Positions 38,858-48,984 are shown, numbered from the stretch's first letter. The stretch: 64,000 nt of DNA from Rheinheimera sp. D18 (GCF_004345025.1 NZ_CP037745.1:3162001-3226000), one strand, 5' to 3'. The notes: generated from the letters alone by a model not told the origin. Numbers and translations are program-made.

Positions 38858-40537
38858 ATGGCGACGGACACCCCACGGATTCCAGAACAAGGCGTGGCCA
38901 CCCTGCCCGACGAGGCATGGGCGCAAGCCCGGCACCGGACGGAAATCATCGGGCCACTGGCAGCGCTTGAGGTGGTCGGGCATGAAGCCGCCGATGAGGC
39001 AGCCCAAGCGCTGGGCCTGTCCCGGCGACAGGTATATGTCCTGATCCGTCGCGCCCGGCAGGGTACTGGCCTGGTAACAGACCTGACGCCCGGCCGATCC
39101 GGCGGCGGCAAAGGCAAGGGGCGCTTGCCGGAACCGGTCGAGCGCATCATCCGCGAGCTGCTGCAAAAGCGCTTCCTGACCAAGCAGAAACGCAGCCTGG
39201 CGGCGTTCCACCGCGAAGTCGCGCAGGCGTGCAAAACCCAGAAGCTGCCGGTGCCGGCGCGCAACACCGTGGCCCAGCGGATTGCCGGACTACACCCGGC
39301 GAAAATAGCCCGCAGCCGGGGCGGGCAGGACGCTGCCCGTCCCTTGCAAGGCGCGGGTGGCATTCCGCCCGAAGTCACCATGCCGCTGGAACAGGTGCAG
39401 ATCGACCACACCGTCATCGACCTGATCGTGGTCGACGAGCGCGACCGGCAACCGATTGGCCGCCCATATTTGACCCTCGCCATCGACGTGTTCACGCGCT
39501 GCGTACTCGGCATGGTGGTCACGCTGGAAGCGCCGTCCGCCGTCTCGGTCGGCCTATGCCTCGCGCATGCCGCCTGCGACAAGCGGCCCTGGCTGGAAGG
39601 GCTGAATGTGGAAATGGACTGGCCGATGAGCGGCAAGCCCAGGCTGCTCTATCTGGACAACGCGGCCGAGTTCAAAAGCGAAGCGCTGCGCCGTGGCTGC
39701 GAACAGCATGGCATCCGGCTGGACTATCGCCCACCAGGCCAGCCGCACTACGGCGGCATCGTGGAACGGATCATCGGCACGGCGATGCAGATGATCCACG
39801 ACGAATTACCGGGGACGACCTTCTCCAATCCCGGCCAGCGCGGCGAGTACGATTCCGAGAAGATGGCCACCCTGACGCTGCGCGAGCTAGAGCGCTGGCT
39901 CACATTGGCGGTCGGCACCTACCACGGTTCGGTGCACAACGGCCTGCTCCAACCGCCGGCCGCGCGCTGGGCCGAGGCCGTGGCGCGTGTCGGCGTACCG
40001 GCCGTCGTCACACGCGCTACTTCGTTCCTGGTCGATTTTCTGCCGATCCTCCGGCGCACGCTGACCCGCACCGGCTTTGTCATCGACCACATCCACTACT
40101 ACGCCGATGCGCTCAAGCCGTGGATTGCGCGGCGTGAACGCTGGCCGTCCTTTCTGATCCGGCGCGATCCGCGCGACATCAGCCGTATCTGGGTCCTGGA
40201 ACCGGAGGGACAGCATTACCTGGAAATTCCCTACCGTACCTTGTCGCATCCGGCTGTCACCCTCTGGGAACAACGGCAGGCGCTGGCGAAACTGCGGCAG
40301 CAAGGGCGCGAACAGGTGGATGAGTCGGCGCTGTTCCGCATGATCGGCCAGATGCGTGAGATTGTGACCAGCGCGCAGAAGGCCACACGCAAGGCGCGGC
40401 GTGACGCGGATCGCCGCCAGCACCTCAAGACATCAGCTCGGCCGGACAAGCCCGTTCCGCCGGATACGGATATTGCCGACCCGCAGGCAGACAACTTGCC
40501 ACCCGCCAAACCGTTCGACCAGATTGAGGAGTGGTAG
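38858..40537 (+). CDS. tniA: Tn402/Tn5053-type DDE transposase TniA
   Basis: This 559-residue Mu/Tn7-like transposase starts at MATDTPRIPEQG. A frame beginning 36 bases upstream is open but gives a length longer than known TniA. An N-terminal HTH lies near LGLSRRQVYVLIRRA. The catalytic DDE is visible: QIDHTVIDLIVV, LYLDNAAEF and GGIVERIIGTAMQ. It would cut IRt and IRi. It ends inside the start of tniB (7-base overlap). A second, 3'-only copy lies at 49422-49830. Confidence 0.93.
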   Translation: MATDTPRIPEQGVATLPDEAWAQARHRTEIIGPLAALEVVGHEAADEAAQALGLSRRQVYVLIRRARQGTGLVTDLTPGRSGGGKGKGRLPEPVERIIRELLQKRFLTKQKRSLAAFHREVAQACKTQKLPVPARNTVAQRIAGLHPAKIARSRGGQDAARPLQGAGGIPPEVTMPLEQVQIDHTVIDLIVVDERDRQPIGRPYLTLAIDVFTRCVLGMVVTLEAPSAVSVGLCLAHAACDKRPWLEGLNVEMDWPMSGKPRLLYLDNAAEFKSEALRRGCEQHGIRLDYRPPGQPHYGGIVERIIGTAMQMIHDELPGTTFSNPGQRGEYDSEKMATLTLRELERWLTLAVGTYHGSVHNGLLQPPAARWAEAVARVGVPAVVTRATSFLVDFLPILRRTLTRTGFVIDHIHYYADALKPWIARRERWPSFLIRRDPRDISRIWVLEPEGQHYLEIPYRTLSHPAVTLWEQRQALAKLRQQGREQVDESALFRMIGQMREIVTSAQKATRKARRDADRRQHLKTSARPDKPVPPDTDIADPQADNLPPAKPFDQIEEW

Positions 40538-40955
40538 CCGTGGACGAATATCCCATCATCGACCTGTCCCACCTGCTGCCGGCGGCCCAGGGCTTGGCCC
40601 GTCTTCCGGCGGACGAGCGCATCCAGCGCCTTCGCGCCGACCGCTGGATCGGCTATCCGCGCGCAGTCGAGGCGCTGAACCGGCTGGAAGCCCTTTATGC
40701 GTGGCCAAACAAGCAACGCATGCCCAACCTGCTGCTGGTTGGCCCGACCAACAATGGCAAGTCGATGATCGTCGAGAAGTTCCGCCGCACCCACCCGGCC
40801 AGCTCCGACGCCGACCAGGAGCACATCCCGGTGTTGGTCGTGCAGATGCCGTCCGAGCCGTCCGTGATCCGCTTCTACGTCGCGCTGCTCGCCGCGATGG
40901 GCGCGCCGCTGCGCCCACGCCCACGGTTGCCGGAAATGGAGCAACTGGCTCTGGC
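40531..40955 (+). pseudogene. tniB: tniB 5' fragment truncated by IS1326
   Basis: GTG at 40531 begins MVAVDEYPIIDLSHLL and the Walker A GPTNNGKS follows. The frame matches the longer tniB copy at 49824 until 40955, where IS1326 begins. TniB is the AAA+ targeting ATPase of the Tn402 system. The part with Walker B and sensor motifs is gone. The same break is known from In2 of Tn21. Confidence 0.9.
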
Positions 40956-41276
40956 TGTTGAGTTGCATCTAAAATTGACCCACTTAGGGTAAAGATTTGC
41001 GTCGAAATTTGACCCACGTATGACACTGTTTCCCGTCTGGATATGGCGGGAGAAATCAAGGAGTGATAAACGTGGCGATATTGAGCGCAATTCGACGCTG
41101 GCATTTTCGCGATGGTGCGTCGATTCGGGAAATAGCCCGACGAAGCGGCCTGTCCAGGAACACCGTTCGCAAGTATTTGCAAAGCAAGGTGGTTGAACCG
41201 CAGTACCCAGCGCGAGACAGCGTTGGCAAGTTAAGTCCTTTTGAGCCCAAGTTAAGGCAGTGGCTCTCCACCGAGC
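40956..41276 (+). mobile_element. IS1326 remnant (IS21 family), left end with truncated istA
   Basis: Begins TGTTGAGTTGCATCTAAAAT exactly where tniB breaks and contains IS21-type repeats of TTGACCCAC. It encodes the N-terminus of an IstA transposase from 41063 (MINVAILSAIRRWHFRDGAS), with HTH GLSRNTVRKYL. The reading frame is lost near 41276, where Tn10 DNA begins. Identity with IS1326 is from memory of the tniB junction and this protein start. Confidence 0.75.
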
Positions 41277-41288
41277 AGGAGTGAACGC

Positions 41289-42042
<754 letters not shown>

Positions 42043-42057
42043 CTAATTTTTGTTGAC

Positions 42058-42076
42058 ACTCTATCATTGATAGAGT
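42058..42076. promoter_or_regulatory. tet operator 1
   Basis: ACTCTATCATTGATAGAGT is a near-perfect 19-bp palindrome matching tetO1 of Tn10, between tetR and tet(B). Confidence 0.95.
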
Positions 42077-42087
42077 TATTTTACCAC

Positions 42088-42106
42088 TCCCTATCAGTGA
42101 TAGAGA
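42088..42106. promoter_or_regulatory. tet operator 2
   Basis: TCCCTATCAGTGATAGAGA matches tetO2 of Tn10, nine bases before the tet(B) start codon. Confidence 0.95.
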
Positions 42107-42114
42107 AAAGTGAA

Positions 42115-43320
42115 ATGAATAGTTCGACAAAGATCGCATTGGTAATTACGTTACTCGATGCCATGGGGATTGGCCTTATCATGCCAGTCTTGCCAACGTT
42201 ATTACGTGAATTTATTGCTTCGGAAGATATCGCTAACCACTTTGGCGTATTGCTTGCACTTTATGCGTTAATGCAGGTTATCTTTGCTCCTTGGCTTGGA
42301 AAAATGTCTGACCGATTTGGTCGGCGCCCAGTGCTGTTGTTGTCATTAATAGGCGCATCGCTGGATTACTTATTGCTGGCTTTTTCAAGTGCGCTTTGGA
42401 TGCTGTATTTAGGCCGTTTGCTTTCAGGGATCACAGGAGCTACTGGGGCTGTCGCGGCATCGGTCATTGCCGATACCACCTCAGCTTCTCAACGCGTGAA
42501 GTGGTTCGGTTGGTTAGGGGCAAGTTTTGGGCTTGGTTTAATAGCGGGGCCTATTATTGGCGGTTTTGCAGGAGAGATTTCACCGCATAGTCCCTTTTTT
42601 ATCGCTGCGTTGCTAAATATTGTCACTTTCCTTGTGGTTATGTTTTGGTTCCGTGAAACCAAAAATACACGTGATAATACAGATACCGAAGTAGGGGTTG
42701 AGACGCAATCGAATTCGGTATACATCACTTTATTTAAAACGATGCCCATTTTGTTGATTATTTATTTTTCAGCGCAATTGATAGGCCAAATTCCCGCAAC
42801 GGTGTGGGTGCTATTTACCGAAAATCGTTTTGGATGGAATAGCATGATGGTTGGCTTTTCATTAGCGGGTCTTGGTCTTTTACACTCAGTATTCCAAGCC
42901 TTTGTGGCAGGAAGAATAGCCACTAAATGGGGCGAAAAAACGGCAGTACTGCTCGGATTTATTGCAGATAGTAGTGCATTTGCCTTTTTAGCGTTTATAT
43001 CTGAAGGTTGGTTAGTTTTCCCTGTTTTAATTTTATTGGCTGGTGGTGGGATCGCTTTACCTGCATTACAGGGAGTGATGTCTATCCAAACAAAGAGTCA
43101 TCAGCAAGGTGCTTTACAGGGATTATTGGTGAGCCTTACCAATGCAACCGGTGTTATTGGCCCATTACTGTTTGCTGTTATTTATAATCATTCACTACCA
43201 ATTTGGGATGGCTGGATTTGGATTATTGGTTTAGCGTTTTACTGTATTATTATCCTGCTATCGATGACCTTCATGTTAACCCCTCAAGCTCAGGGGAGTA
43301 AACAGGAGACAAGTGCTTAG
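42115..43320 (+). CDS. tet(B): tetracycline efflux MFS transporter, class B
   Basis: This 401-residue, twelve-segment antiporter begins MNSSTKIALVITLLDAMGIG and contains the MFS loop GKMSDRFGRRPVLL. It exports tetracycline-divalent cation complex in exchange for a proton. Sequence and length match Tn10 TetA(B). It is controlled by the flanking tetR and operators. Confidence 0.97.
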   Translation: MNSSTKIALVITLLDAMGIGLIMPVLPTLLREFIASEDIANHFGVLLALYALMQVIFAPWLGKMSDRFGRRPVLLLSLIGASLDYLLLAFSSALWMLYLGRLLSGITGATGAVAASVIADTTSASQRVKWFGWLGASFGLGLIAGPIIGGFAGEISPHSPFFIAALLNIVTFLVVMFWFRETKNTRDNTDTEVGVETQSNSVYITLFKTMPILLIIYFSAQLIGQIPATVWVLFTENRFGWNSMMVGFSLAGLGLLHSVFQAFVAGRIATKWGEKTAVLLGFIADSSAFAFLAFISEGWLVFPVLILLAGGGIALPALQGVMSIQTKSHQQGALQGLLVSLTNATGVIGPLLFAVIYNHSLPIWDGWIWIIGLAFYCIIILLSMTFMLTPQAQGSKQETSA

Positions 43321-43362
43321 TTATTTCGTCACCAAATGATGTTATTCCGCGAAATATAATGA

Positions 43363-43392
43363 CCCTCTTGATAACCCAAGAGGGCATTTTTT
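43363..43392 (+). terminator. terminator between tet(B) and tetC
   Basis: CCCTCTTG and CAAGAGGG form a stem with a 6-base loop, followed by ATTTTTT. It lies 42 bases after the tet(B) stop. Confidence 0.85.
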
Positions 43393-43432
43393 ACGATAAA
43401 GAAGATTTAGCTTCAAATAAAACCTATCTATT

Positions 43433-43798
43433 TTATTTATCTTTCAAGCTCAATAAAAAGCCGCGGTAAATAGCAATAAATTGGCCTTTTTTATCGGCAA
43501 GCTCTTTTAGGTTTTTCGCATGTATTGCGATATGCATAAACCAGCCATTGAGTAAGTTTTTAAGCACATCATCATCATAAGCTTTAAGTTGGTTCTCTTG
43601 GATCAATTTGCTGACAATGGCGTTTACCTTACCAGTAATGTATTCAAGGCTAATTTTTTCAAGTTCATTCCAACCAATGATAGGCATCACTTCTTGGATA
43701 GGGATAAGGTTTTTATTATTATCAATAATATAATCAAGATAATGTTCAAATATACTTTCTAAGGCAGACCAACCATTTGTTAAATCAGTTTTTGTTGT
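43433..43798 (-). pseudogene. tetC: tetC 3' fragment (Tn10 TetR-family regulator)
   Basis: The minus-strand frame encodes ATTKTDLTNGWSALESIFEH through LLSLKDK. This is the C-terminal two thirds of the Tn10 TetC regulator, found beside tet(B) in Tn10. The N-terminal HTH was removed at the junction with the ISCR oriIS end at 43801. The fused open frame that continues to 44101 is not a real gene. Confidence 0.8.
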
Positions 43799-43800
43799 GG

Positions 43801-44361
43801 CGTATAGGAAGTTCAAACGCCCTTTTCGGGCAGTCTGCTGGGTAGGCGGCGGTCGCGCAAGCCCCGTTTTGGGCACGGATCGGACGTCTGTGAGTGGGAT
43901 TTCGGCATCGCGGGGCCACGCAGCGGCGTTGTCAGCAGCCATGCTTCGCTGATTCCCGACAGCGGGCCGAGCGCCGCCCTGCGGATCGTGGCCGCATCGG
44001 CTCGGATTCCGGTTTCGCCGTCGGCTGTGCAGCCGGCAGATCGTCACGCGGCTTGCACTGGCGGTGCGCGCGCTGCGGGCCTGTAGTGCGCTTCTTCCCA
44101 CGCGCCCTGCTTCACGAAGTGGCCAAGGATGGCGCGGATGGCGGCAGGTTCCTCGATGCTGGCGACGATCCGCACGGTGCCACCGCAGTGGACGCAGGCG
44201 GTGACGTCGATGGAAAAGACCCGCTTGAGGCGTTGCGCCCAGCTCATCGAACGGCGCTTCTCCTCGGGGCTGCGCGGCGCGTCGTTCGCGCTTGCGTCCG
44301 CCGGCTCCACAGCGGCGTCATGCCGCCTGCCGCGCCCCGATGGCGTCAACTGTGCGCGCAG
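43801..44361 (-). mobile_element. ISCR3-like element, oriIS end fragment
   Basis: On the minus strand the fragment runs from the orf5 junction at 44361 to GCGTTTGAACTTCCTATACG (43801-43820), the oriIS sequence typical of ISCR elements. It includes the C-terminus of an IS91-like rolling-circle transposase. oriIS directly abuts Tn10 DNA, as expected after one-ended transposition or deletion. The 5' part of the element is missing. Confidence 0.75.
44044..44361 (-). pseudogene. ISCR3-like transposase, C-terminal fragment
   Basis: Encodes PRSPEEKRRSMSWAQRLKRV then IDVTACVHCGGTVRIVASIE and ends HYRPAARAPPVQAA. The CxxCGG near the end and the MSWAQRLKRVF block are shared with ISCR1 Rcr1 (MTWMQRLKRVF, CEHCGG). 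It is the C-terminal quarter of an IS91-like replicase-transposase, fused upstream to orf5. Confidence 0.75.
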
Positions 44362-44475
44362 GGCGGGCGTTCCCTTGGCGGACATCCACGCCGCAGCGTC
44401 GTGCATCAGCCGCACAACCTCGTCGATATCACCCGAGCAGGCGACCCGAACGTTCGGAGGCTCCTCGCTGTCCAT
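44362..44475 (-). pseudogene. orf5: orf5 5' fragment (GNAT), truncated
   Basis: The first 38 codons, MDSEEPPNVRVACSGDIDEV to SAKGTP, match the full orf5 at 50794-51294. The rest was replaced by the ISCR3-like fragment at 44361. Confidence 0.88.
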
Positions 44476-44602
44476 TCGCTCCCCTGGCGCGGTATGAACC
44501 GCCGCCTCATAGTGCAGTTTGATCCTGACGAGCCCAGCATGTCTGCGCCCACCTTCGCGGAACCTGACCAGGGTCCGCTAGCGGGCGGCCGGAAGGTGAA
44601 TG

Positions 44603-45442
44603 CTAGGCATGATCTAACCCTCGGTCTCTGGCGTCGCGACTGCGAAATTTCGCGAGGGTTTCCGAGAAGGTGATTGCGCTTCGCAGATCTCCAGGCGCGT
44701 GGGTGCGGACGTAGTCAGCGCCATTGCCGATCGCGTGAAGTTCCGCCGCAAGGCTCGCTGGACCCAGATCCTTTACAGGAAGGCCAACGGTGGCGCCCAA
44801 GAAGGATTTCCGCGACACCGAGACCAATAGCGGAAGCCCCAACGCCGACTTCAGCTTTTGAAGGTTCGACAGCACGTGCAGCGATGTTTCCGGTGCGGGG
44901 CTCAAGAAAAATCCCATCCCCGGATCGAGGATGAGCCGGTCGGCAGCGACCCCGCTCCGTCGCAAGGCGGAAACCCGCGCCTCGAAGAACCGCACAATCT
45001 CGTCGAGCGCGTCTTCGGGTCGAAGGTGACCGGTGCGGGTGGCGATGCCATCCCGCTGCGCTGAGTGCATAACCACCAGCCTGCAGTCCGCCTCAGCAAT
45101 ATCGGGATAGAGCGCAGGGTCAGGAAATCCTTGGATATCGTTCAGGTAGCCCACGCCGCGCTTGAGCGCATAGCGCTGGGTTTCCGGTTGGAAGCTGTCG
45201 ATTGAAACACGGTGCATCTGATCGGACAGGGCGTCTAAGAGCGGCGCAATACGTCTGATCTCATCGGCCGGCGATACAGGCCTCGCGTCCGGATGGCTGG
45301 CGGCCGGTCCGACATCCACGACGTCTGATCCGACTCGCAGCATTTCGATCGCCGCGGTGACAGCGCCGGCGGGGTCTAGCCGCCGGCTCTCATCGAAGAA
45401 GGAGTCCTCGGTGAGATTCAGAATGCCGAACACCGTCACCAT
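44603..45442 (-). CDS. sul1: sulfonamide-resistant dihydropteroate synthase (copy 1)
   Basis: This 279-residue enzyme starts [15 protein letters not shown] and contains the DHPS motifs [26 protein letters not shown] and [11 protein letters not shown]. It makes dihydropteroate while not being inhibited by sulfonamides. A frame from 45529 is open but exceeds the known Sul1 length. It overlaps qacEdelta1 by seven bases, the normal 3'-conserved-segment arrangement. Copies 2 and 3 (51422-52261 and 56546-57385) have the same translation. Confidence 0.97.
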   Translation of the reverse strand: MVTVFGILNLTEDSFFDESRRLDPAGAVTAAIEMLRVGSDVVDVGPAASHPDARPVSPADEIRRIAPLLDALSDQMHRVSIDSFQPETQRYALKRGVGYLNDIQGFPDPALYPDIAEADCRLVVMHSAQRDGIATRTGHLRPEDALDEIVRFFEARVSALRRSGVAADRLILDPGMGFFLSPAPETSLHVLSNLQKLKSALGLPLLVSVSRKSFLGATVGLPVKDLGPASLAAELHAIGNGADYVRTHAPGDLRSAITFSETLAKFRSRDARDRGLDHA

Positions 45443-45783
45443 GGCGTCGGCCTCCGCAGCGACTTCCACGATGGGGATCGGGCGAGCAAAAAGGCAGCAA
45501 TTATGAGCCCCATACCTACAAAGCCCCACGCATCAAGCTTTTGCCCATGAAGCAACCAGGCAATGGCTGTAATTATGACGACGCCGAGTCCCGACCAGAC
45601 TGCATAAGCAACACCGACAGGGATGGATTTCAGAACCAGAGAAAGAAAATAAAATGCGATGCCATAACCGATTATGACAACGGCGGAAGGGGCAAGCTTA
45701 GTAAAGCCCTCGCTAGATTTTAATGCGGATGTTGCGATTACTTCGCCAACTATTGCGATAACAAGAAAAAGCCAGCCTTTCAT
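45436..45783 (-). CDS. qacEdelta1: small multidrug-resistance efflux protein QacEdelta1
   Basis: This 115-residue SMR-family protein begins [20 protein letters not shown]. It has the intramembrane glutamate (GEVIATS) and four membrane segments, the last altered by the join with sul1. It gives low-level tolerance to quaternary ammonium compounds by proton-driven efflux. It is standard in the class 1 integron 3'-conserved segment. Confidence 0.96.
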   Translation of the reverse strand: MKGWLFLVIAIVGEVIATSALKSSEGFTKLAPSAVVIIGYGIAFYFLSLVLKSIPVGVAYAVWSGLGVVIITAIAWLLHGQKLDAWGFVGMGLIIAAFLLARSPSWKSLRRPTPW

Positions 45784-45885
45784 GATATATCTCCCAATTT
45801 GTGTAGGGCTTATTATGCACGCTTAAAAATAATAAAAGCAGACTTGACCTGATAGTTTGGCTGTGAGCAATTATGTGCTTAGTGC

Positions 45886-45996
45886 ATCTAACGCATTGCT
45901 CTGCGGCGCAAAGCAGTTGGCGCCTTTGTTGCTGAGCGCCAGCGAACGCAGGAAAGGTGCCAACTGTTTTGCGTCCGTAGCAGCAACTTGTTAGGC
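45886..45996 (-). repeat. attC of the unknown-function cassette
   Basis: The minus strand runs from GCCTAAC at 45990-45996 to GTTAGAT at 45886-45892, with a long, largely self-complementary middle (about 111 bp). This is the recombination site at the end of the third cassette. Confidence 0.8.
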
Positions 45997-46503
45997 ACAT
46001 GTTACCAAGGCTCCAGACCTTTTGGCTTCCCAATACTCGTCTCTCAACTCTTTGGCCATATTTTTACCGATTAGTAATCCAGAGCCCAAAATCAACCCAT
46101 CACAAACGATCTTGCTTTTATAAGGTAACAAGGCTGTCTTGATATAAGTAAATTCAGGTATTATTTCATCTAATGGTGTTGTAAGGCAAAGAACCTGATA
46201 AAAAACACCACTTTCAACATGCTTCAGAATATGACCTTGTTTATATCTTTTTAAATAAACAAAATCACCGAAATTGCCTGCTTTTATTGTCTGAAAAAAA
46301 CTTTCGCCAATACTCTGCAACATATGCTCTTCAATACTTTCGATATTTTCATATATTGATGAACGTATATATGCGTAGTCTTCAACACATTCAGGGTATT
46401 CTCCGTCATTGAGAAATGCAATTACTGCTTTATATTTGTCCAAAAATTCGTTTGCTGATTCTTCATCAATTAACACGTAATGAATTCCATTTTTTCGTTT
46501 CAC
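45991..46503 (-). CDS. integron cassette gene of unknown function
   Basis: This 170-residue soluble protein starts MKRKNGIHYVLIDEESANEF. No membrane segment, signal peptide or known catalytic motif is apparent. A C-terminal patch, IVCDGLILGSGLLIGKNMAK, is moderately hydrophobic. It is the last cassette of integron 1, with its own attC. It is not an antibiotic-resistance family that I recognise. The AT-rich codon use contrasts with the neighbouring sul1, which is normal for cassettes of distinct origin. Confidence 0.7.
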   Translation of the reverse strand: MKRKNGIHYVLIDEESANEFLDKYKAVIAFLNDGEYPECVEDYAYIRSSIYENIESIEEHMLQSIGESFFQTIKAGNFGDFVYLKRYKQGHILKHVESGVFYQVLCLTTPLDEIIPEFTYIKTALLPYKSKIVCDGLILGSGLLIGKNMAKELRDEYWEAKRSGALVTCA

Positions 46504-46506
46504 TAT

Positions 46507-46587
46507 GCCTAACGCTCGGCACAGCGGCGCGAACGAAGTGAGTGTCCAGTGCAGCTTGCTGCACGGTGCTGCTGCCGCTTGTTAACC
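46507..46587 (-). repeat. attC of the dfrA cassette
   Basis: About 81 bp between GTTAAC-type inverse core at 46581-46587 and the core GTTAGGC (GCCTAAC on plus, 46507-46513). The centre has imperfect dyad symmetry. Confidence 0.75.
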
Positions 46588-47055
46588 TTTTTGCCATATT
46601 TGATAACTATAATTTATGTTAGATACGAAGTCTTGTATAAAAACGGGTCTAAAATTGCTGGGAATTTCTGGAAAGTAAACATCACCTTCTGGCTCAATAT
46701 CAATGGTTGATATATGTAATGTATCGACTTTATCGATCAGATTTTTGTATATTTCCCCACCACCTGAAACAATTACGTGGTTTGTCATATTTTCTAGTTG
46801 GCTTAAAGCGTCTTGAATAGATGCAAAGACTATTACGTTCTCATTGTCAGATGTAAAGTTTGAACGAGTTACAACAGCATATTTTCGATTGGGCAACGCT
46901 CCCATTGACTCGAAAGTCTTACGCCCAACAAGAATCCATTGATTATATGTAATAGCTTTAAAGAGAAGCTGCTCACCTTTCGCGCTCCATGGAATATCAG
47001 GTCCATTTCCGATGACTCCATTCCTCGATATTGCTGCCATTAGAGATAGTTTCAT
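46582..47055 (-). CDS. dfrA: trimethoprim-resistant dihydrofolate reductase, DfrA1 group
   Basis: This 157-residue enzyme starts [20 protein letters not shown] and contains [29 protein letters not shown] and [10 protein letters not shown]. It ends [12 protein letters not shown]. It belongs to the family A trimethoprim-insensitive DHFRs around DfrA1, DfrA15 and DfrA16. It differs from DfrA1 as I recall it at about twenty positions (for example [10 protein letters not shown] where DfrA1 has TNLKKITDHV), so I leave the allele unnamed. It is the second cassette of integron 1. Confidence 0.88.
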   Translation of the reverse strand: MKLSLMAAISRNGVIGNGPDIPWSAKGEQLLFKAITYNQWILVGRKTFESMGALPNRKYAVVTRSNFTSDNENVIVFASIQDALSQLENMTNHVIVSGGGEIYKNLIDKVDTLHISTIDIEPEGDVYFPEIPSNFRPVFIQDFVSNINYSYQIWQKG

Positions 47056-47069
47056 AGTTCTTCCTTGGG

Positions 47070-47129
47070 GGTTAACACCTGAATTAAGCCGCGCCGCGAA
47101 GCGGCGTCGGCTTGAATGAGTTGTTAGGC
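47070..47129 (-). repeat. attC of the aac(6') cassette
   Basis: 60-bp site from GCCTAAC (47123-47129 on plus as GTTAGGC) to GTTAACC (47070-47076 on plus as GGTTAAC). The interior AAGCCGACGCCGCTTCGCGG is strongly self-complementary, and the overall form is close to the aadA-type 59-base element. Confidence 0.88.
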
Positions 47130-47678
47130 AACACCGCGCTTTCTCTCGAAGGCTTGTCGTGTTTGAACCATGTAAACCGCCGGCCCGTCAGGCGTGGTGA
47201 TGATCTTCTCCCGCACGAATCCTGCCTTCTCATAGCAGCGTATGGCTCGATGGTTGTTCGGAGTCGGGTCGGTCTGAATCTTCGTCACGGTGGGGTCCGA
47301 GAACAGTAGTTCAACGAGAGCGCGGACAAGCCTTGTTCCTAGGCCTTTGTTCAACTGTGTCGGGTCAGCCAGAGACTGGTCTATTCCTCGCACTCCTGGA
47401 TCAGTTTCATCTTCCCACCAGCCATCACCGCTTCCGAGCGCGACGTACGACTGAGCATAGCCGATCGGTTCCTCGCCCAGCATTGCGATGTACGGTGTTA
47501 CGGACTCTTCAGCCATCGCTCTGGGCAGGTAGTGTTCCAGCACTTCATCAAGAGTCGGTCGCTCTTCGTCACCACCCCACCACTCAACGATGTGCGGCCG
47601 GTTGAGCCAATCATGGAGCATCGGCAGGTCGCGCTCGGTCATGAGGCGAAGAGTTATGGGGGGGGTGCTCGCGGACAT
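47124..47678 (-). CDS. aac(6')-IIa: aminoglycoside 6'-N-acetyltransferase AAC(6')-IIa type
   Basis: This 184-residue GNAT enzyme starts [20 protein letters not shown] and has [15 protein letters not shown], the acetyl-CoA loop. It acetylates the 6' amine of gentamicin and tobramycin. The sequence agrees with the AAC(6')-II subgroup and not with Ib. [10 protein letters not shown] and [10 protein letters not shown] show Trp and Asp at the two positions that are Arg and Tyr in the fluoroquinolone-acetylating Ib-cr variant. It is the first cassette, next to attI1, so it receives the most transcription from Pc. Confidence 0.88.
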   Translation of the reverse strand: MSASTPPITLRLMTERDLPMLHDWLNRPHIVEWWGGDEERPTLDEVLEHYLPRAMAEESVTPYIAMLGEEPIGYAQSYVALGSGDGWWEDETDPGVRGIDQSLADPTQLNKGLGTRLVRALVELLFSDPTVTKIQTDPTPNNHRAIRCYEKAGFVREKIITTPDGPAVYMVQTRQAFERKRGVA

Positions 47679-47697
47679 GAAATGGTCGCTCTGTGCT

Positions 47698-47704
47698 GCC
47701 TAAC
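47698..47704 (-). other. attI1 core recombination site of integron 1
   Basis: GTTAGGC on the minus strand, at the boundary between the intI1-proximal attI1 region (47705-about 47760) and the first cassette. Confidence 0.88.
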
Positions 47705-47811
47705 TTTGTTTTAGGGCGACTGCCCTGCTGCGTAACATCGTTGCTGCTCCATAACATCAAACATCGACCCACGGCGTAACGCGCTTGCTGCTTGGATGCC
47801 CGAGGCATAGA

Positions 47812-47827
47812 CTGTACAAAAAAACAG
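47812..47827. promoter_or_regulatory. LexA-type box upstream of intI1 (integron 1)
   Basis: CTGT, eight bases, ACAG: the CTGTN8ACAG SOS box known in the class 1 integrase promoter, 12 bases before the start codon. Confidence 0.85.
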
Positions 47828-47839
47828 TCATAACAAGCC

Positions 47840-48853
47840 ATGAAAACCGCCACTGCGCCGTTACCACCGCTGCGTTCGGTCAAGGTTCTGGACCAGTTGC
47901 GTGAGCGCATACGCTACTTGCATTACAGTTTACCAACCGAACAGGCTTATGTCCACTGGGTTCGTGCCTTCATCCGTTTCCACGGTGTGCGTCACCCGGC
48001 AACCTTGGGCAGCAGCGAAGTCGAGGCATTTCTGTCCTGGCTGGCGAACGAGCGCAAGGTTTCGGTCTCCACGCATCGTCAGGCATTGGCGGCCTTGCTG
48101 TTCTTCTACGGCAAGGTGCTGTGCACGGATCTGCCCTGGCTTCAGGAGATCGGAAGACCTCGGCCGTCGCGGCGCTTGCCGGTGGTGCTGACCCCGGATG
48201 AAGTGGTTCGCATCCTCGGTTTTCTGGAAGGCGAGCATCGTTTGTTCGCCCAGCTTCTGTATGGAACGGGCATGCGGATCAGTGAGGGTTTGCAACTGCG
48301 GGTCAAGGATCTGGATTTCGATCACGGCACGATCATCGTGCGGGAGGGCAAGGGCTCCAAGGATCGGGCCTTGATGTTACCCGAGAGCTTGGCACCCAGC
48401 CTGCGCGAGCAGCTGTCGCGTGCACGGGCATGGTGGCTGAAGGACCAGGCCGAGGGCCGCAGCGGCGTTGCGCTTCCCGACGCCCTTGAGCGGAAGTATC
48501 CGCGCGCCGGGCATTCCTGGCCGTGGTTCTGGGTTTTTGCGCAGCACACGCATTCGACCGATCCACGGAGCGGTGTCGTGCGTCGCCATCACATGTATGA
48601 CCAGACCTTTCAGCGCGCCTTCAAACGTGCCGTAGAACAAGCAGGCATCACGAAGCCCGCCACACCGCACACCCTCCGCCACTCGTTCGCGACGGCCTTG
48701 CTCCGCAGCGGTTACGACATTCGAACCGTGCAGGATCTGCTCGGCCATTCCGACGTCTCTACGACGATGATTTACACGCATGTGCTGAAAGTTGGCGGTG
48801 CCGGAGTGCGCTCACCGCTTGATGCGCTGCCGCCCCTCACTAGTGAGAGGTAG
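47840..48853 (+). CDS. intI1: class 1 integron integrase (variant P32/H39)
   Basis: This 337-residue tyrosine recombinase starts [20 protein letters not shown]. The catalytic residues are Arg in [22 protein letters not shown] (His-x-x-Arg), [13 protein letters not shown] (His and Tyr), together with the integron-specific insertion before HTLRH. It excises and inserts cassettes at attI1 and attC. Residue 32 is Pro and residue 39 His, a variant tied to the PcH1 promoter type. The flank is intact to 48984, where the usual IRi region is replaced by AT-rich DNA. Confidence 0.97.
   Translation: MKTATAPLPPLRSVKVLDQLRERIRYLHYSLPTEQAYVHWVRAFIRFHGVRHPATLGSSEVEAFLSWLANERKVSVSTHRQALAALLFFYGKVLCTDLPWLQEIGRPRPSRRLPVVLTPDEVVRILGFLEGEHRLFAQLLYGTGMRISEGLQLRVKDLDFDHGTIIVREGKGSKDRALMLPESLAPSLREQLSRARAWWLKDQAEGRSGVALPDALERKYPRAGHSWPWFWVFAQHTHSTDPRSGVVRRHHMYDQTFQRAFKRAVEQAGITKPATPHTLRHSFATALLRSGYDIRTVQDLLGHSDVSTTMIYTHVLKVGGAGVRSPLDALPPLTSER
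47927..47955 (-). promoter_or_regulatory. cassette promoter Pc, PcH1 type
   Basis: On the minus strand TGGACA (47950-47955), 17 bases, TAAACT (47927-47932). This is the hybrid 1 Pc, of intermediate strength, reading out of intI1 into the cassettes. The second promoter P2 has a 14-base spacer here and should be inactive. Confidence 0.9.
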
Positions 48854-48984
48854 GGCAGCGCAAGTCAATCCTGGCGGATTCACTACCCCTGCGCGAAGGC
48901 CATCGGTGCCGCATCGAACGGCCGGTTGCGGAAAGTCCTCCCTGCGTCCGCTGATGGCCGGCAGCAGCCCGTCGTTGCCTGATG

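Noticed and set aside
39229..40137. 302-residue frame inside tniA
   Set aside because: Arginine/alanine/proline-rich shadow of GC-rich tniA in another frame.
43433..44101. 222-residue open frame on the minus strand
   Set aside because: It is a chance fusion of ISCR non-coding DNA with the tetC 3' fragment across the oriIS junction.
47124..47678. Possible fluoroquinolone-acetylating AAC(6')-Ib-cr
   Set aside because: The two diagnostic positions are Trp (DGWWED) and Asp (TTPDGP), and the rest fits the AAC(6')-II group.
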